A stretch of DNA of 35,872 nucleotides, taken from Candidatus Poseidoniaceae archaeon (GTDB lineage: Archaea; Thermoplasmatota; Poseidoniia; Poseidoniales; Poseidoniaceae). The translations under genes were made by a program, and so were the position numbers. The stretch is from positions 1 to 35,872 of the forward strand of contig JASLKC010000014.1 in assembly GCA_030747785.1 (NCBI GenBank). Reading direction: 5' to 3'. Under the pieces are notes generated by a model. The model searched no databases. It was not told the origin of the DNA and saw only the letters and a list, made by a program, of their open reading frames with translations. This document shows, in pieces, positions 1 through 7,992 of the stretch (the first letter of the stretch is position 1; each line of letters opens with the position of its first letter).

Positions 1-225
1 ATTACCGCGCTTGACCCATCTGGTAATTCTGCAAGTATCGACCACACCTTCACCGTTGAAGGAGACATGCAAGTTTGTTCAACAACAGGTGGAGATAATG
101 GAATGGTTGGTTCAGATGACCAAGCGAGTTTCCTCAATAATACCACAATTCAGGTAGTTGTCCTAATCGCGGTATTGCTCATTATTGCTGCATTGATTAG
201 AACTCGTAAACAAGAATTCGGGTGA
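1..225 (+). CDS. C-terminal end of a membrane-anchored surface protein (5' truncated)
   Basis: The reading frame is open from the first base and stops at 223-225, leaving 74 residues. Residues about 1-48 look like the end of an extracytoplasmic Ig-like or repeat domain (Ser/Thr/Asp-rich, one Cys). A hydrophobic segment follows at about 49-67, rich in Val, Ile and Leu, then a short basic tail (RTRKQEFG). This is a typical stop-transfer anchor: outside domain, one transmembrane helix, cytoplasmic positive residues. The N-terminal part lies beyond the window, so the family cannot be named. The other secreted proteins here (7993-14493 and 18073-19959) have the same general plan of large ectodomain plus one C-terminal hydrophobic segment. 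Confidence 0.75.
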   Translation: MTALDPSGNSASIDHTFTVEGDMQVCSTTGGDNGMVGSDDQASFLNNTTIQVVVLIAVLLIIAALIRTRKQEFG

Positions 226-245
226 ATTACAATGAAGGGTAGAGG

Positions 246-318
246 TAGTCTCTCTCGGATTTGAACCGAGGTCGGCGGGACCAGAACCCACCATGATGGA
301 CCGCTACACTAAGAGACT
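246..318 (-). tRNA. tRNA-Gln (anticodon CUG)
   Basis: Read on the minus strand, the 73 nt fold into a complete cloverleaf. A 7-bp acceptor stem (AGTCTCT with AGAGACT) is followed by a discriminator A at 246. The D arm has the GG-containing loop. The anticodon stem is GTGGG/CCCGC with loop TTCTGGT, so the anticodon is CTG (CUG), reading the Gln codon CAG. The T arm is CTCGG/CCGAG with loop TTCAAAT. No CCA is encoded, because the bases after the discriminator read CCT. No intron interrupts the anticodon loop. The gene lies 55 nt downstream of korB on the same strand, with a small hairpin (327-339) in between. Confidence 0.95.
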
Positions 319-326
319 ATCAAGGC

Positions 327-339
327 AGGCCAGAGGCCT
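327..339. other. Short hairpin between korB and tRNA-Gln
   Basis: A 5-bp perfect stem (AGGCC with GGCCT) encloses a three-base loop AGA. It lies between the korB stop codon and the tRNA on the same strand, so it could mark a transcript end or a processing site. No long T-run follows it. The stem is short enough to be chance. Confidence 0.25.
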
Positions 340-373
340 TTCATTCTTCAAGTCAACGGTGAGGTGACTTCGC

Positions 374-1420
374 TCATCCGCGCAGTGATGCGACAACACT
401 CTCAAGCGCCTCAGGCGAAGGACGCAAATCTTCCTCACCAAGTTCACAAAGCGGCGTATCAGTCAGATTGAGGTCCTCGTGGAGAGCAGGTCGTGTCGCA
501 TCGAAATATAGCAGGCCCATCACGTGCTTCTTTGCAACATCAGCCTCATGGAGGGCGGTAAGAGCGGCTACTGCATCCGAAGGATCGTGGTCTTCAGAAA
601 TCGTTTCAAGACGGACTGTCGAACCATCATGCAGAGTGATGTCCTTGAATGCGCCAGCAGGTATCTCTACTTGCTCTAGTGGTGAGAAGTGCGGGATATA
701 ATCCACGGAATGAAGTTCTTCTGAGTTATCTTTGACATATCCATAGGAGCGTAGGCTCTCATCGTTATTGTTGAAAGTTACACAAGGGCTGATGACGTCG
801 ATCAATGCGAACCCTTTGTGAGATAATGCAGCCTTGATAATAGCAGTGAGTTGCTTCTTTGAGCCAGAGAACGACCTTGCTACGAAGGAGCAACCAAGAT
901 TTACTGCCATTGCGCATAAATCGATTGCTTGAGTCTCATTTGTTTTGCCCTTCTTCTTCTTCGAGCCCTTATCTGCAGTAGCTGAGTACTGCCCTTTTGT
1001 TAGGCCGTAAACCCCGTTGTTCTCAACGATGTAAACCATGTTGATATTACGACGAATTGCGTGCACTAATTGACCAATACCAATCGATGCTGAATCCCCA
1101 TCACCAGATACTCCCAGATAGGTCAAATCTTTGTTGACCACATGCGCTCCTGTAGTAACCGATGGCATTCTACCGTGAACTGTGTTGAATCCGTGAGATT
1201 GTCCGAGGTAATATGCTGGTGTCTTGGAAGAACATCCGATTCCACTCATCTTTGCAATGCGGTGTGGTTTGATACCATTCTCCCATGCTGCATTGACAAT
1301 TACACTACTGATTTGGTCGTGTCCACAACCAGGACAAAGCGATGATTTTCCACCAGTGTAGGAGTCCTTAGGCTCATTGATGACATTGAGTTTGACGGCT
1401 CTTACGGGTTTTTCAGTCAA
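374..1420 (-). CDS. korB: 2-oxoacid:ferredoxin oxidoreductase, beta subunit (KorB-like)
   Basis: This is the thiamine-diphosphate-binding subunit of a 2-oxoacid:ferredoxin oxidoreductase, which oxidatively decarboxylates a 2-oxoacid (probably 2-oxoglutarate) to the acyl-CoA and reduces ferredoxin in the cytoplasm. The 348-residue protein has the N-terminal CPGCGH motif (Cys29, Cys32), Cys63 and Cys213 as likely [4Fe-4S] ligands. The ThDP/Mg2+ motif is GDGD at 106-109 with ENN at 133-135. A lysine-rich insertion (KGSKKKKGK, about 151-159) follows the ThDP motif. The ATG overlaps the korA stop by 4 nt (ATGA type), so translation is probably coupled. Substrate specificity cannot be read securely. 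The two-subunit architecture and proximity to aconitase favour 2-oxoglutarate over pyruvate. Confidence 0.92.
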   Translation of the reverse strand: MTEKPVRAVKLNVINEPKDSYTGGKSSLCPGCGHDQISSVIVNAAWENGIKPHRIAKMSGIGCSSKTPAYYLGQSHGFNTVHGRMPSVTTGAHVVNKDLTYLGVSGDGDSASIGIGQLVHAIRRNINMVYIVENNGVYGLTKGQYSATADKGSKKKKGKTNETQAIDLCAMAVNLGCSFVARSFSGSKKQLTAIIKAALSHKGFALIDVISPCVTFNNNDESLRSYGYVKDNSEELHSVDYIPHFSPLEQVEIPAGAFKDITLHDGSTVRLETISEDHDPSDAVAALTALHEADVAKKHVMGLLYFDATRPALHEDLNLTDTPLCELGEEDLRPSPEALESVVASLRG

Positions 1421-3204
1421 AGCTCCACCTCCTTTAGAACAGCCATAATCCGATTAGCATACATCCTTGCTCTCGGAGGCATACCATCGCTGAATGCAAC
1501 ACTCTTCATCTTTGGAATTAGATGGTCAGGATATTCCTTGCGCATGATTCCATAGAGTTGGCCATCTCGGTTGATTTCGAGTATGATTACTACATCGTGG
1601 CGCTCAACGAAATCTTGGACTTCAGAATGAAGTGGTAATGCTCTAACCCTGCAAGTACTAACCTTCTTGCCAGTAGCTTCTTCAAGGATATCGTCAATTT
1701 CCGTGATAGTATTTTCCATTGAACCATAGAATACGATTCCAATGTCACAAACATCTTCTTGGCGAACCATTGGCGCAGGGAGGAGATCTCTGGAGCCTTC
1801 GATTTTCCTCTTTAGACGGTCCATCAATGCGTGGTATACATCAGGTTTCTCGGAATAGGCACCATCTTCGTCATGGCCTGTGCCACGATAGAGAATTGGG
1901 TCTAACCCAGACCCAGGTAGTGTACGGTAAGGGATTCCATCACCATCCACATCACGGTAACGTCCATAATTTTCAATCGAATCCAATTGGTCTCGGGTCA
2001 AAACTACCTTGCCACGGTCCATAGATTCTGTAGGGTACTCAAGACCGTTACATGACCAACGATTCATTCCCAAATCAAGGTCAGAGAAACCGAAAACAGG
2101 GGTCTGGAATCGCTCTGCGACATCAAAGATACGCCAGCCAAATTCGAAACACTCTTCGACAGTTCCCGGAATTAAAACAATATGTTGGGTATCGCCGTGA
2201 CTTCCTTCATAGAGCATGGTTAGGTCACCTTGCTGAGTTCTAGTTGGTAGACCCGTAGATGGGCCGACACGGTTTACATCCCAGAATACAGATGGGATCT
2301 CTGAGAAATATGATAGCCCAATGAATTCCTGCATTAGAGAAATTCCAGGACCGGAGGTAGCAGTCATTCCTCGTGCACCGGCCCAACCGGCACCAAGAAC
2401 CATTCCTGCAGCGGCGAGTTCATCTTCTGCCTGCAATACAGCATACGTCGATTTTCCATTCTTGTCACGTAATTTAGGCAACCATGCAATGATTCCTTCT
2501 GCAATGCTTGATGATGGAGTAATTGGGTACCAAGCAAGCATCTGCACGCCACCGAAAATCGAACCTAGGGCCACAGCCTCATTTCCTTCTAGGAAGAATC
2601 CTCCAGCCTCAAGGTCTCTTGCCTCGACATAATAATCATCGGATTTAGTGAAGTTTTCAGAGACATATTGCCTACCGAGACGGCTAGCCTCGGCATTGAG
2701 TTCAATCGCCTTTGCCTTGCTTCCAAATTGCTTGGCAATAGCGGCCTCGAGAATCTCTTGGTCCATACCAAGGAGTTCGGCCATTACCCCTACATAGACT
2801 ACATTTGCAATCATTCGAGCCAATTTAGGGTTGAGGGTTCGAGCGATTTTGGTCATAGGCACAGGGTAAGAGATGACATCCTCTCTTTCCATTGCCATCT
2901 TGGAATCGGTATTCCAGATGACGACGCTGCCTGGCTCTAGTGCGGCGAGGTCTTCATCCCAAGTTGCTGGGTTTAGGAGAATTTGAATGTGAGTCCCATC
3001 TCCTGGAGCTTGGTAGCCAAGGTCTGAAAGACGAACAATGTACCAGGTTGGCAAGCCAGAGATATTCGATGGGAAGAGATTTTTTCCACTAACTGGAATT
3101 CCCATATCAAATAATGTCTGGAGCAGAATTAGGTTCGCTGATTGCGAACCAGTACCATTTGCAGTTGCGATATTGATGGAAAAATCATTGACGATTCGTG
3201 CCAT
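1417..3204 (-). CDS. korA: 2-oxoacid:ferredoxin oxidoreductase, fused gamma-alpha subunit (KorA-like)
   Basis: The 595-residue partner of korB. Residues about 1-180 form the gamma domain (NGTGSQSANLILLQTL near the N-terminus, typical of the domain that contacts CoA). Residues about 205-595 form the alpha (pyrimidine-binding) domain with the signature YPITPSS at 226-232. Gamma-alpha fusion is known in two-subunit KorAB enzymes of bacteria and archaea. No separate ferredoxin-like delta subunit lies next to it, so the clusters in KorB would pass electrons to a free ferredoxin. The gene starts with ATG. Its upstream region (3205-3353) is shared with the divergent cyclophilin gene and contains a GC-rich hairpin 24 nt before the ATG. 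Confidence 0.92.
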   Translation of the reverse strand: MARIVNDFSINIATANGTGSQSANLILLQTLFDMGIPVSGKNLFPSNISGLPTWYIVRLSDLGYQAPGDGTHIQILLNPATWDEDLAALEPGSVVIWNTDSKMAMEREDVISYPVPMTKIARTLNPKLARMIANVVYVGVMAELLGMDQEILEAAIAKQFGSKAKAIELNAEASRLGRQYVSENFTKSDDYYVEARDLEAGGFFLEGNEAVALGSIFGGVQMLAWYPITPSSSIAEGIIAWLPKLRDKNGKSTYAVLQAEDELAAAGMVLGAGWAGARGMTATSGPGISLMQEFIGLSYFSEIPSVFWDVNRVGPSTGLPTRTQQGDLTMLYEGSHGDTQHIVLIPGTVEECFEFGWRIFDVAERFQTPVFGFSDLDLGMNRWSCNGLEYPTESMDRGKVVLTRDQLDSIENYGRYRDVDGDGIPYRTLPGSGLDPILYRGTGHDEDGAYSEKPDVYHALMDRLKRKIEGSRDLLPAPMVRQEDVCDIGIVFYGSMENTITEIDDILEEATGKKVSTCRVRALPLHSEVQDFVERHDVVIILEINRDGQLYGIMRKEYPDHLIPKMKSVAFSDGMPPRARMYANRIMAVLKEVEL

Positions 3205-3228
3205 TTCGGGTCTGTCCCCTCAGGCTCC

Positions 3229-3243
3229 GCCCCCGTAGGGGGC
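3229..3243. promoter_or_regulatory. GC-rich hairpin upstream of korA
   Basis: A 6-bp perfect stem GCCCCC/GGGGGC has a three-base loop GTA. It lies 24 nt before the korA start in the divergent korA/cyclophilin intergenic region, and would be in the korA 5' leader if transcription starts further upstream. A TATA-like stretch (TATATT, about 3292-3297) is the only AT-rich promoter candidate in this region and could serve either direction. Confidence 0.3.
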
Positions 3244-3342
3244 TGGGCCATTGCGCAACCTGCCAAGCCTACGCCCTTTGAATGTGTTGATGCTATATTC
3301 ACCTTAGAGGTCGAAGGGCAGTTATCAAAACCAAAGGGGGTC

Positions 3343-3361
3343 TCGGCCCGAATATGGCCGA
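3343..3361 (+). promoter_or_regulatory. Hairpin enclosing the cyclophilin start codon
   Basis: A 6-bp stem TCGGCC (3343-3348) pairs with GGCCGA (3356-3361) across a 7-nt loop. The A and T of the ATG (3354-3356) are in the loop and its G is the first paired base. This is the same geometry as the stronger acnA hairpin. It is weak on its own. Confidence 0.3.
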
Positions 3362-4379
3362 CGATAAGCGTGCAGATGCATGGAAAGAGGCAGAAGCACT
3401 TCTCAACAAGGGGAAAACAGAGGGCGCATTGGAAGTATTGCGTGATGCAGACCCTGAAGGTACCCATGCTACTACTCTGAGAATTGCTGGACAAGCAGTA
3501 TACATGAAGGCAGGAAAGAGCGGATCTAAGGCTGAATACCGCCACGCTGCCCAACTCTTACGTGATTCGGTTCGAAAGAACCCCCGAGATAAGCAAGCAA
3601 ATTCATTGTATAATCAACTACGTAATGAAATGCAAGACAAAAGAGTCTCTGAGACTGTAATTCCACGAATGTTAACCGATGGTGGAACTCCAACACCAGC
3701 AGGAATTTTCGCACTACTTGCAACCCTATTACTCGTAATAGCAGGTGTACAAGCCGTAAATAGCCAGAGTGATGCCAATCTACCTACAGAAGCGAGCATG
3801 GTTGTTAGTTGGACTGATAATTCGGGAGTGGAGCATACTGAAACTCTAATTATCGAACTATATCCAGATGAGGCACCTATCCATGTTGAGAATTTTGCTC
3901 TACTCGCTCAAGAAGGTAAGTATGATGGTGTATCATTCCACCGTGTTATCGATGAATTCATGATTCAAGGAGGAGATTTCACTCATAATTCAGGAACCGG
4001 TGGCCATGCAGCCAAATTCTTTGGATACTGCGACGGAACTGCTGCAAATTCTGCATCTGATTGCTCAGTAACCTCTTACACAATACCCGATGAGGCTGAT
4101 AATGGACTAGTCCATGCACCATACGTGCTTTCAATGGCTAAGACAAGTGCGCCACATACCGGTGGTTCACAGTTCTTTATTGTCGACAAGGATAGCACCC
4201 CAAGTCACCTCGATGGCCTTCACACAGTCTTTGGGAAAGTGATCGATGGAAAGACGCACGTCGAATCGATTTCTCAAGTAAATACGATGAGTGGAGATAA
4301 GCCAGTAGAGGATGTAACAATTGTGTCAGTGACCATCCCTGAAGATGGCGAATCCACTCCTTGGTGGCAATTCTGGTGA
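3354..4379 (+). CDS. Membrane-tethered cyclophilin-type peptidyl-prolyl isomerase with N-terminal helical domain
   Basis: This 341-residue protein probably speeds proline isomerisation of proteins outside the membrane. Residues 1-100 are helical and TPR-like (WKEAEALLNKGKTEGALEVL, then AAQLLRDSVRKNPRDKQA). Residues about 115-135 are one transmembrane helix. Residues about 145-335 are a cyclophilin domain. Catalytic positions are present: FHR with Arg197, FMIQGGDF (Phe202, Met203, Gln205) and GSQFFI (Gln273, Phe275). The residue matching human CypA Trp121 is His285, as in many cyclosporin-insensitive bacterial enzymes. Cys226 and Cys237 lie in a surface insertion and could form a disulfide. 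The likely topology is TPR inside, isomerase outside. The ATG at 3354 sits inside a small hairpin. Confidence 0.88.
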   Translation: MADDKRADAWKEAEALLNKGKTEGALEVLRDADPEGTHATTLRIAGQAVYMKAGKSGSKAEYRHAAQLLRDSVRKNPRDKQANSLYNQLRNEMQDKRVSETVIPRMLTDGGTPTPAGIFALLATLLLVIAGVQAVNSQSDANLPTEASMVVSWTDNSGVEHTETLIIELYPDEAPIHVENFALLAQEGKYDGVSFHRVIDEFMIQGGDFTHNSGTGGHAAKFFGYCDGTAANSASDCSVTSYTIPDEADNGLVHAPYVLSMAKTSAPHTGGSQFFIVDKDSTPSHLDGLHTVFGKVIDGKTHVESISQVNTMSGDKPVEDVTIVSVTIPEDGESTPWWQFW

Positions 4380-4419
4380 TTTAGTCACTCAGGATAATTG
4401 ATTACCGAGCGCCAACCGC

Positions 4420-4438
4420 AGTCGCTCTATGAGCGACT
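4420..4438 (+). promoter_or_regulatory. Perfect 8-bp hairpin with the acnA start codon at its tip
   Basis: AGTCGCTC (4420-4427) pairs perfectly with GAGCGACT (4431-4438) across a three-base loop TAT. The acnA ATG is 4429-4431, so the initiator codon forms the loop and the closing base of the stem. A ribosome would have to open the stem to initiate, which suggests translational control or coupling to the upstream gene, whose stop is 49 nt away. Function is inferred from geometry only. Confidence 0.45.
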
Positions 4439-7080
4439 CGGGGCCCTTTGGTTCGAAGAGAGAATTTTCTCTTGGCGGCCACTATTACGCACTCGACTCT
4501 CTCGATGCATCTGGCATGGATACCTCGTCTCTCCCTTATTCCATTCGTGTATTACTCGAAGGCGCATTACGCAACTGCGATGGGTTTCTGATCACTGAAG
4601 ATGATGTTCGCAACATCGCTGGCTGGTCTGCTGATGGAGATAGAGGCGAGATTCCATTCCGCCCTTCTAGGGTCATCTTACAGGATTTCACCGGAGTTCC
4701 TGCAGTTGTTGACCTCGCCGCTTTGCGTGATGCGATGGTAGAGATGGGTGGTGACCCGGAGAAAGTAAATCCCCAGGTTCCAGTCGATTTGGTAATCGAT
4801 CATTCGGTTCAGGTTGATGTTTCAGGTTCAAACACACAAGCCCTCGCCCTCAATCTAGATATTGAGTACCATCGTAATATGGAGAGATACACTTTCCTAA
4901 AGTGGGGACAGCAATCCTTGCAGAATTTCCGAGCAGTACCTCCTTCCAGAGGTATCGTTCATCAGGTAAATCTTGAATGGATAGCAACTGTTGCAAGAGA
5001 AGAAAACGGCATTTGGCTCCCCGATAGTTTGGTAGGTACTGACTCTCATACGACGATGATTAACGGTTTGGGAGTTCTTGGTTGGGGAGTAGGTGGAATT
5101 GAAGCAGAAGCGGTAATGCTCGGCCAGCCGATCTACATGTTATCGCCAGATGTTGTTGGATTCCGTCTCAATGGCTCGCTCAACCCAGGAGTTACTGCAA
5201 CCGATATGGCTCTGAGAATTGTTGAGATTCTGAGAGGACATGGAGTGGTTGGTAAATTCGTTGAATTCTTTGGTTCAGGAATGGCTGCGCTATCGTTACC
5301 AGACCGCGCAACTATCGCAAATATGGCACCTGAATATGGTGCGACCTGTGGATTCTTCCCGGTCGATGAGAATACTCTCGCATACATGCGTCTAAGCGGT
5401 CGTGAAGAGGATGCGATTACTAGTGTCGAAACATTCTGTCGAGCTCAGGGCTTGTGGTATGATTCTACAGCACCTGAGAAATCATACAGTGCGACCCTAG
5501 AACTGGATCTTTCCACCGTCGAGCCTGCACTTGCAGGTCCCAAGCGACCTCAAGACCGCGTAGACCTTTCTGCAATGGCAACTCATTTTGTTGAAACCCT
5601 TTCCAATGAGGTAGGACATCAAGGCCATGGAATCGCCAAAGAGGACCTTTCCAATTCGGCACTTATTGACGACGAATACGACTTGAATCACGGGGATGTT
5701 GTTATCGCCGCAATTACATCTTGTACCAATACTTCCAATCCAGGAGTAATGCTTGCTGCAGGTTTACTTGCACGAAATGCCAGAGCCCTTGGGTTGACGG
5801 TCAAACCATGGGTTAAGACCTCTTTAGCACCGGGTTCGAGAGTTGTTACAGAGTATTATGCTGCAAATGGTTTGGATGAGGATTTAGCCGCGCTTGGCTT
5901 CAATAATGTGGGATATGGATGCACAACATGTATCGGTAATTCCGGACCTCTTCCCGAAGCCATAGAGTCTGCAATCGATGAAGAAGGATTAATCGTAGGT
6001 TCTGTGATCTCTGGGAATCGTAATTTTGAGGGACGAGTTCACCAGAAGGTCAAGGCTTCATATCTTGCAAGTCCACCTCTAGTTGTAGCCTATGCAATTG
6101 CAGGTAGCTTGTATGTCGACTTGACCACTGAGCCACTTGGACACGATACAGAAGGCAACCCAGTCATGCTTTCTGACGTTTGGCCAAGCGATTCACAATT
6201 AGCAGAAGCAATGGCAAATATTTCTCCTGAAATGTTCAGAGACCGCTATGCTACAGTAATGCAAGAGCCTCGATGGGATGCAATCCCAAGTGAAGAATCA
6301 CCACTCTATCCATGGCAAGATGATTCCACTTACATTCGACTACCTTCCTTCTTCCAAGGGCTATCTCCTGAAGCACAACCTATCGAGCCGATTTCTGGTG
6401 CTAAGGTCCTGCTAAAATTAGGTGATTCAATTACAACAGATCATATTTCTCCAGCAGGTGCATTCCCAGAGGATGGGCCCGCAGGAATTTGGCTAACCGA
6501 GCGCGGAGTTCAGAAGGGTGATTTCAATTCATTTGGTAGCCGTAGAGGTAACCACGAAATCATGATGCGAGGCACCTTTGCAAATGTGCGAGTGCGAAAT
6601 GAAATGGCACCTGATACCGAAGGTGGTTTTGCTCTTAACCACGCAACTGGAGAAATAACTTCAGTTTACGAGGCTGCAATGGCTAGCGATTCCCCAATGG
6701 TTGTCCTCGCAGGCTCTCAATACGGTACTGGCAGCAGTAGAGACTGGGCTGCAAAGGGAACATATCTCCTTGGAGTTAAGGCGGTAATAGCGACTTCATT
6801 TGAGCGAATTCATCGATCTAACCTTGTAGGCATGGGCGTATTGCCATTGACCTTCAAATCAGGCCAAGATGCAAACTCACTTGGGCTCGATGGAACAGAG
6901 AGTTTCGACATTCCTGTAACAGATGATGTTCAGGCTTTGCAAGAGTTAATTGTGACCGCTACTCGCAGTGATGGTACAACTATTGATTTCACAGTTGATG
7001 TAAGACTCGACACACCAGTTGAGGTTGAATATTATCGCAATGGAGGAATCCTCCACACAGTATTGCGAAATCTCGTCTGA
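4429..7080 (+). CDS. acnA: Aconitate hydratase (AcnA/IRP1 type)
   Basis: Aconitase isomerises citrate to isocitrate through cis-aconitate in the cytoplasm. The 883-residue length fits the AcnA/IRP1 class. [4Fe-4S] ligands are visible as Cys432 (in ITSCTNTSNP) and Cys498/Cys501 (in GYGCTTCIGN). Other family blocks include the N-terminal ILQDFTGVPAVVDLAA, SHTTMINGLGVLGWGVGGIE, and the C-terminal swivel domain with GSRRGNHE and GSQYGTGSSRDWAAKG. I see no truncation or missing active-site block. The gene follows the cyclophilin by 49 nt on the same strand, and its ATG lies at the tip of a hairpin (4420-4438). With the neighbouring ferredoxin-dependent 2-oxoacid oxidoreductase it would supply consecutive TCA-cycle steps, isocitrate dehydrogenase not being in the window. 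Confidence 0.97.
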   Translation: MSDSGPFGSKREFSLGGHYYALDSLDASGMDTSSLPYSIRVLLEGALRNCDGFLITEDDVRNIAGWSADGDRGEIPFRPSRVILQDFTGVPAVVDLAALRDAMVEMGGDPEKVNPQVPVDLVIDHSVQVDVSGSNTQALALNLDIEYHRNMERYTFLKWGQQSLQNFRAVPPSRGIVHQVNLEWIATVAREENGIWLPDSLVGTDSHTTMINGLGVLGWGVGGIEAEAVMLGQPIYMLSPDVVGFRLNGSLNPGVTATDMALRIVEILRGHGVVGKFVEFFGSGMAALSLPDRATIANMAPEYGATCGFFPVDENTLAYMRLSGREEDAITSVETFCRAQGLWYDSTAPEKSYSATLELDLSTVEPALAGPKRPQDRVDLSAMATHFVETLSNEVGHQGHGIAKEDLSNSALIDDEYDLNHGDVVIAAITSCTNTSNPGVMLAAGLLARNARALGLTVKPWVKTSLAPGSRVVTEYYAANGLDEDLAALGFNNVGYGCTTCIGNSGPLPEAIESAIDEEGLIVGSVISGNRNFEGRVHQKVKASYLASPPLVVAYAIAGSLYVDLTTEPLGHDTEGNPVMLSDVWPSDSQLAEAMANISPEMFRDRYATVMQEPRWDAIPSEESPLYPWQDDSTYIRLPSFFQGLSPEAQPIEPISGAKVLLKLGDSITTDHISPAGAFPEDGPAGIWLTERGVQKGDFNSFGSRRGNHEIMMRGTFANVRVRNEMAPDTEGGFALNHATGEITSVYEAAMASDSPMVVLAGSQYGTGSSRDWAAKGTYLLGVKAVIATSFERIHRSNLVGMGVLPLTFKSGQDANSLGLDGTESFDIPVTDDVQALQELIVTATRSDGTTIDFTVDVRLDTPVEVEYYRNGGILHTVLRNLV

Positions 7081-7227
7081 CTTAGTAGTACTAAATATGT
7101 CAATACTCTGGAAATATGTGATTGGTATGAAACGCTTGAGGGCGTTTGGTGGTGGCAACATCCCGACGGTAGATTCGAAAGGGTCTGAACCGGTGGGTTG
7201 ATTTCCCTTGACCGATGGGGTCGAATT

Positions 7228-7875
7228 ATGCACGAACTGCGCGGATATGTCCGTTATCGCTTTCGTTCCGTCGAAGAGGACGTAGATGTTCTATTCGAAG
7301 GCGAAGCGGACTGGGTACGCGGTCTTGTAAAAGAACTCGGCCTTGACGGAGTCGGCTGGATGATGCCTTTGGCTGTTGATAGCATCAATTTGTCTTCATC
7401 TGGACTTTCAGATGACTCTTCAATCGAATTATCTGGTAAGCCTAAAGATATGGGGCCGGAACCAGATCCCTCTAGAATTCCAATTATTCGACGCCCAATT
7501 GGTGAACTAGACCTCGTCGCTAAATTAGCAGAGGTTGGACTTGAGAAACCAGAACCTCCAACTCCTGAAGACCTCCGTGATGAATTGGATGAACTCGAGA
7601 AACCATTTCCAACAAAGGACCCAATGTCCACAGACCCAATGGCTGAGGCTTGGCTCAAGGAACTTCTCAGAATTGTAGTTCGTACATATGGAATCACCGC
7701 AATTTCTACTGAGAATATTGAACTTGCAGCCACCGATCTTCTCGGCGACCGAGAAGATTTGGAATTAGAACTCTGGCTGGAGAGTCTGTTCCGAGGGGGT
7801 AAACTCGTCAAGGTTCATGGTGGCGATGAAACCGGATGGGGTCCTTCGCCGGGTTGGTTAGCACGTACTTTGTAA
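7228..7875 (+). CDS. Uncharacterised acidic protein
   Basis: I do not recognise this 215-residue protein. It begins with a basic stretch (MHELRGYVRYRFRS), then has an acidic, proline-rich middle (about residues 85-150, e.g. KPEPPTPEDLRDELDELEKP). It ends with a helical segment about 155-205 containing AWLKELLRIVVRTYG and LELELWLESLFRGGKLVKVHGG, which could be a winged-helix-like fold. There is no signal peptide or membrane segment, so it is probably cytoplasmic. The ATG at 7228 is preferred over an in-frame TTG at 7198, which adds only ten residues. It lies 147 nt after acnA and before the giant secreted protein, on the same strand. Function unknown. Confidence 0.65.
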   Translation: MHELRGYVRYRFRSVEEDVDVLFEGEADWVRGLVKELGLDGVGWMMPLAVDSINLSSSGLSDDSSIELSGKPKDMGPEPDPSRIPIIRRPIGELDLVAKLAEVGLEKPEPPTPEDLRDELDELEKPFPTKDPMSTDPMAEAWLKELLRIVVRTYGITAISTENIELAATDLLGDREDLELELWLESLFRGGKLVKVHGGDETGWGPSPGWLARTL

Positions 7876-7911
7876 GTGATTACTAGGTCTGCGCTATTTT
7901 CTGTTACTCGT

Positions 7912-7953
7912 GGTACTGCGAGGCTATTTATTGCAATTGCGAGAGACAGTACC
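7912..7953 (+). promoter_or_regulatory. TATA-like promoter flanked by an inverted repeat
   Basis: The 117-nt gap before the giant secreted protein contains an AT-rich TATA-like stretch (CTATTTATTG, about 7924-7933). It is flanked by the perfect 7-bp inverted repeat GGTACTG (7912-7918) and CAGTACC (7947-7953). A purine-rich GGAGGGGG at 7971-7978 could act as a ribosome-binding site for the start cluster at 7993-8002. The promoter role is inferred from composition and position. Confidence 0.35.
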
Positions 7954-7992
7954 CCAAAGGGATTAAAGTGGAGGGGGAAGTCGGCGAAATGA

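Noticed and set aside
3129-3554. 141-residue minus-strand open frame across the korA/cyclophilin divergence
   Set aside because: It overlaps both well-supported genes and the intergenic region, with no recognisable domain.
7173-7226. Nested inverted repeat (ATTCGA/TCGAAT and AAGGG/CCCTT) before the gene at 7228
   Set aside because: The arms are short with a large asymmetric bulge, so it is likely chance pairing.
7254-7811. 185-residue minus-strand open frame over the uncharacterised gene at 7228
   Set aside because: Ser/Arg-rich composition typical of an antisense shadow; no domain, and the plus-strand protein has more natural composition.
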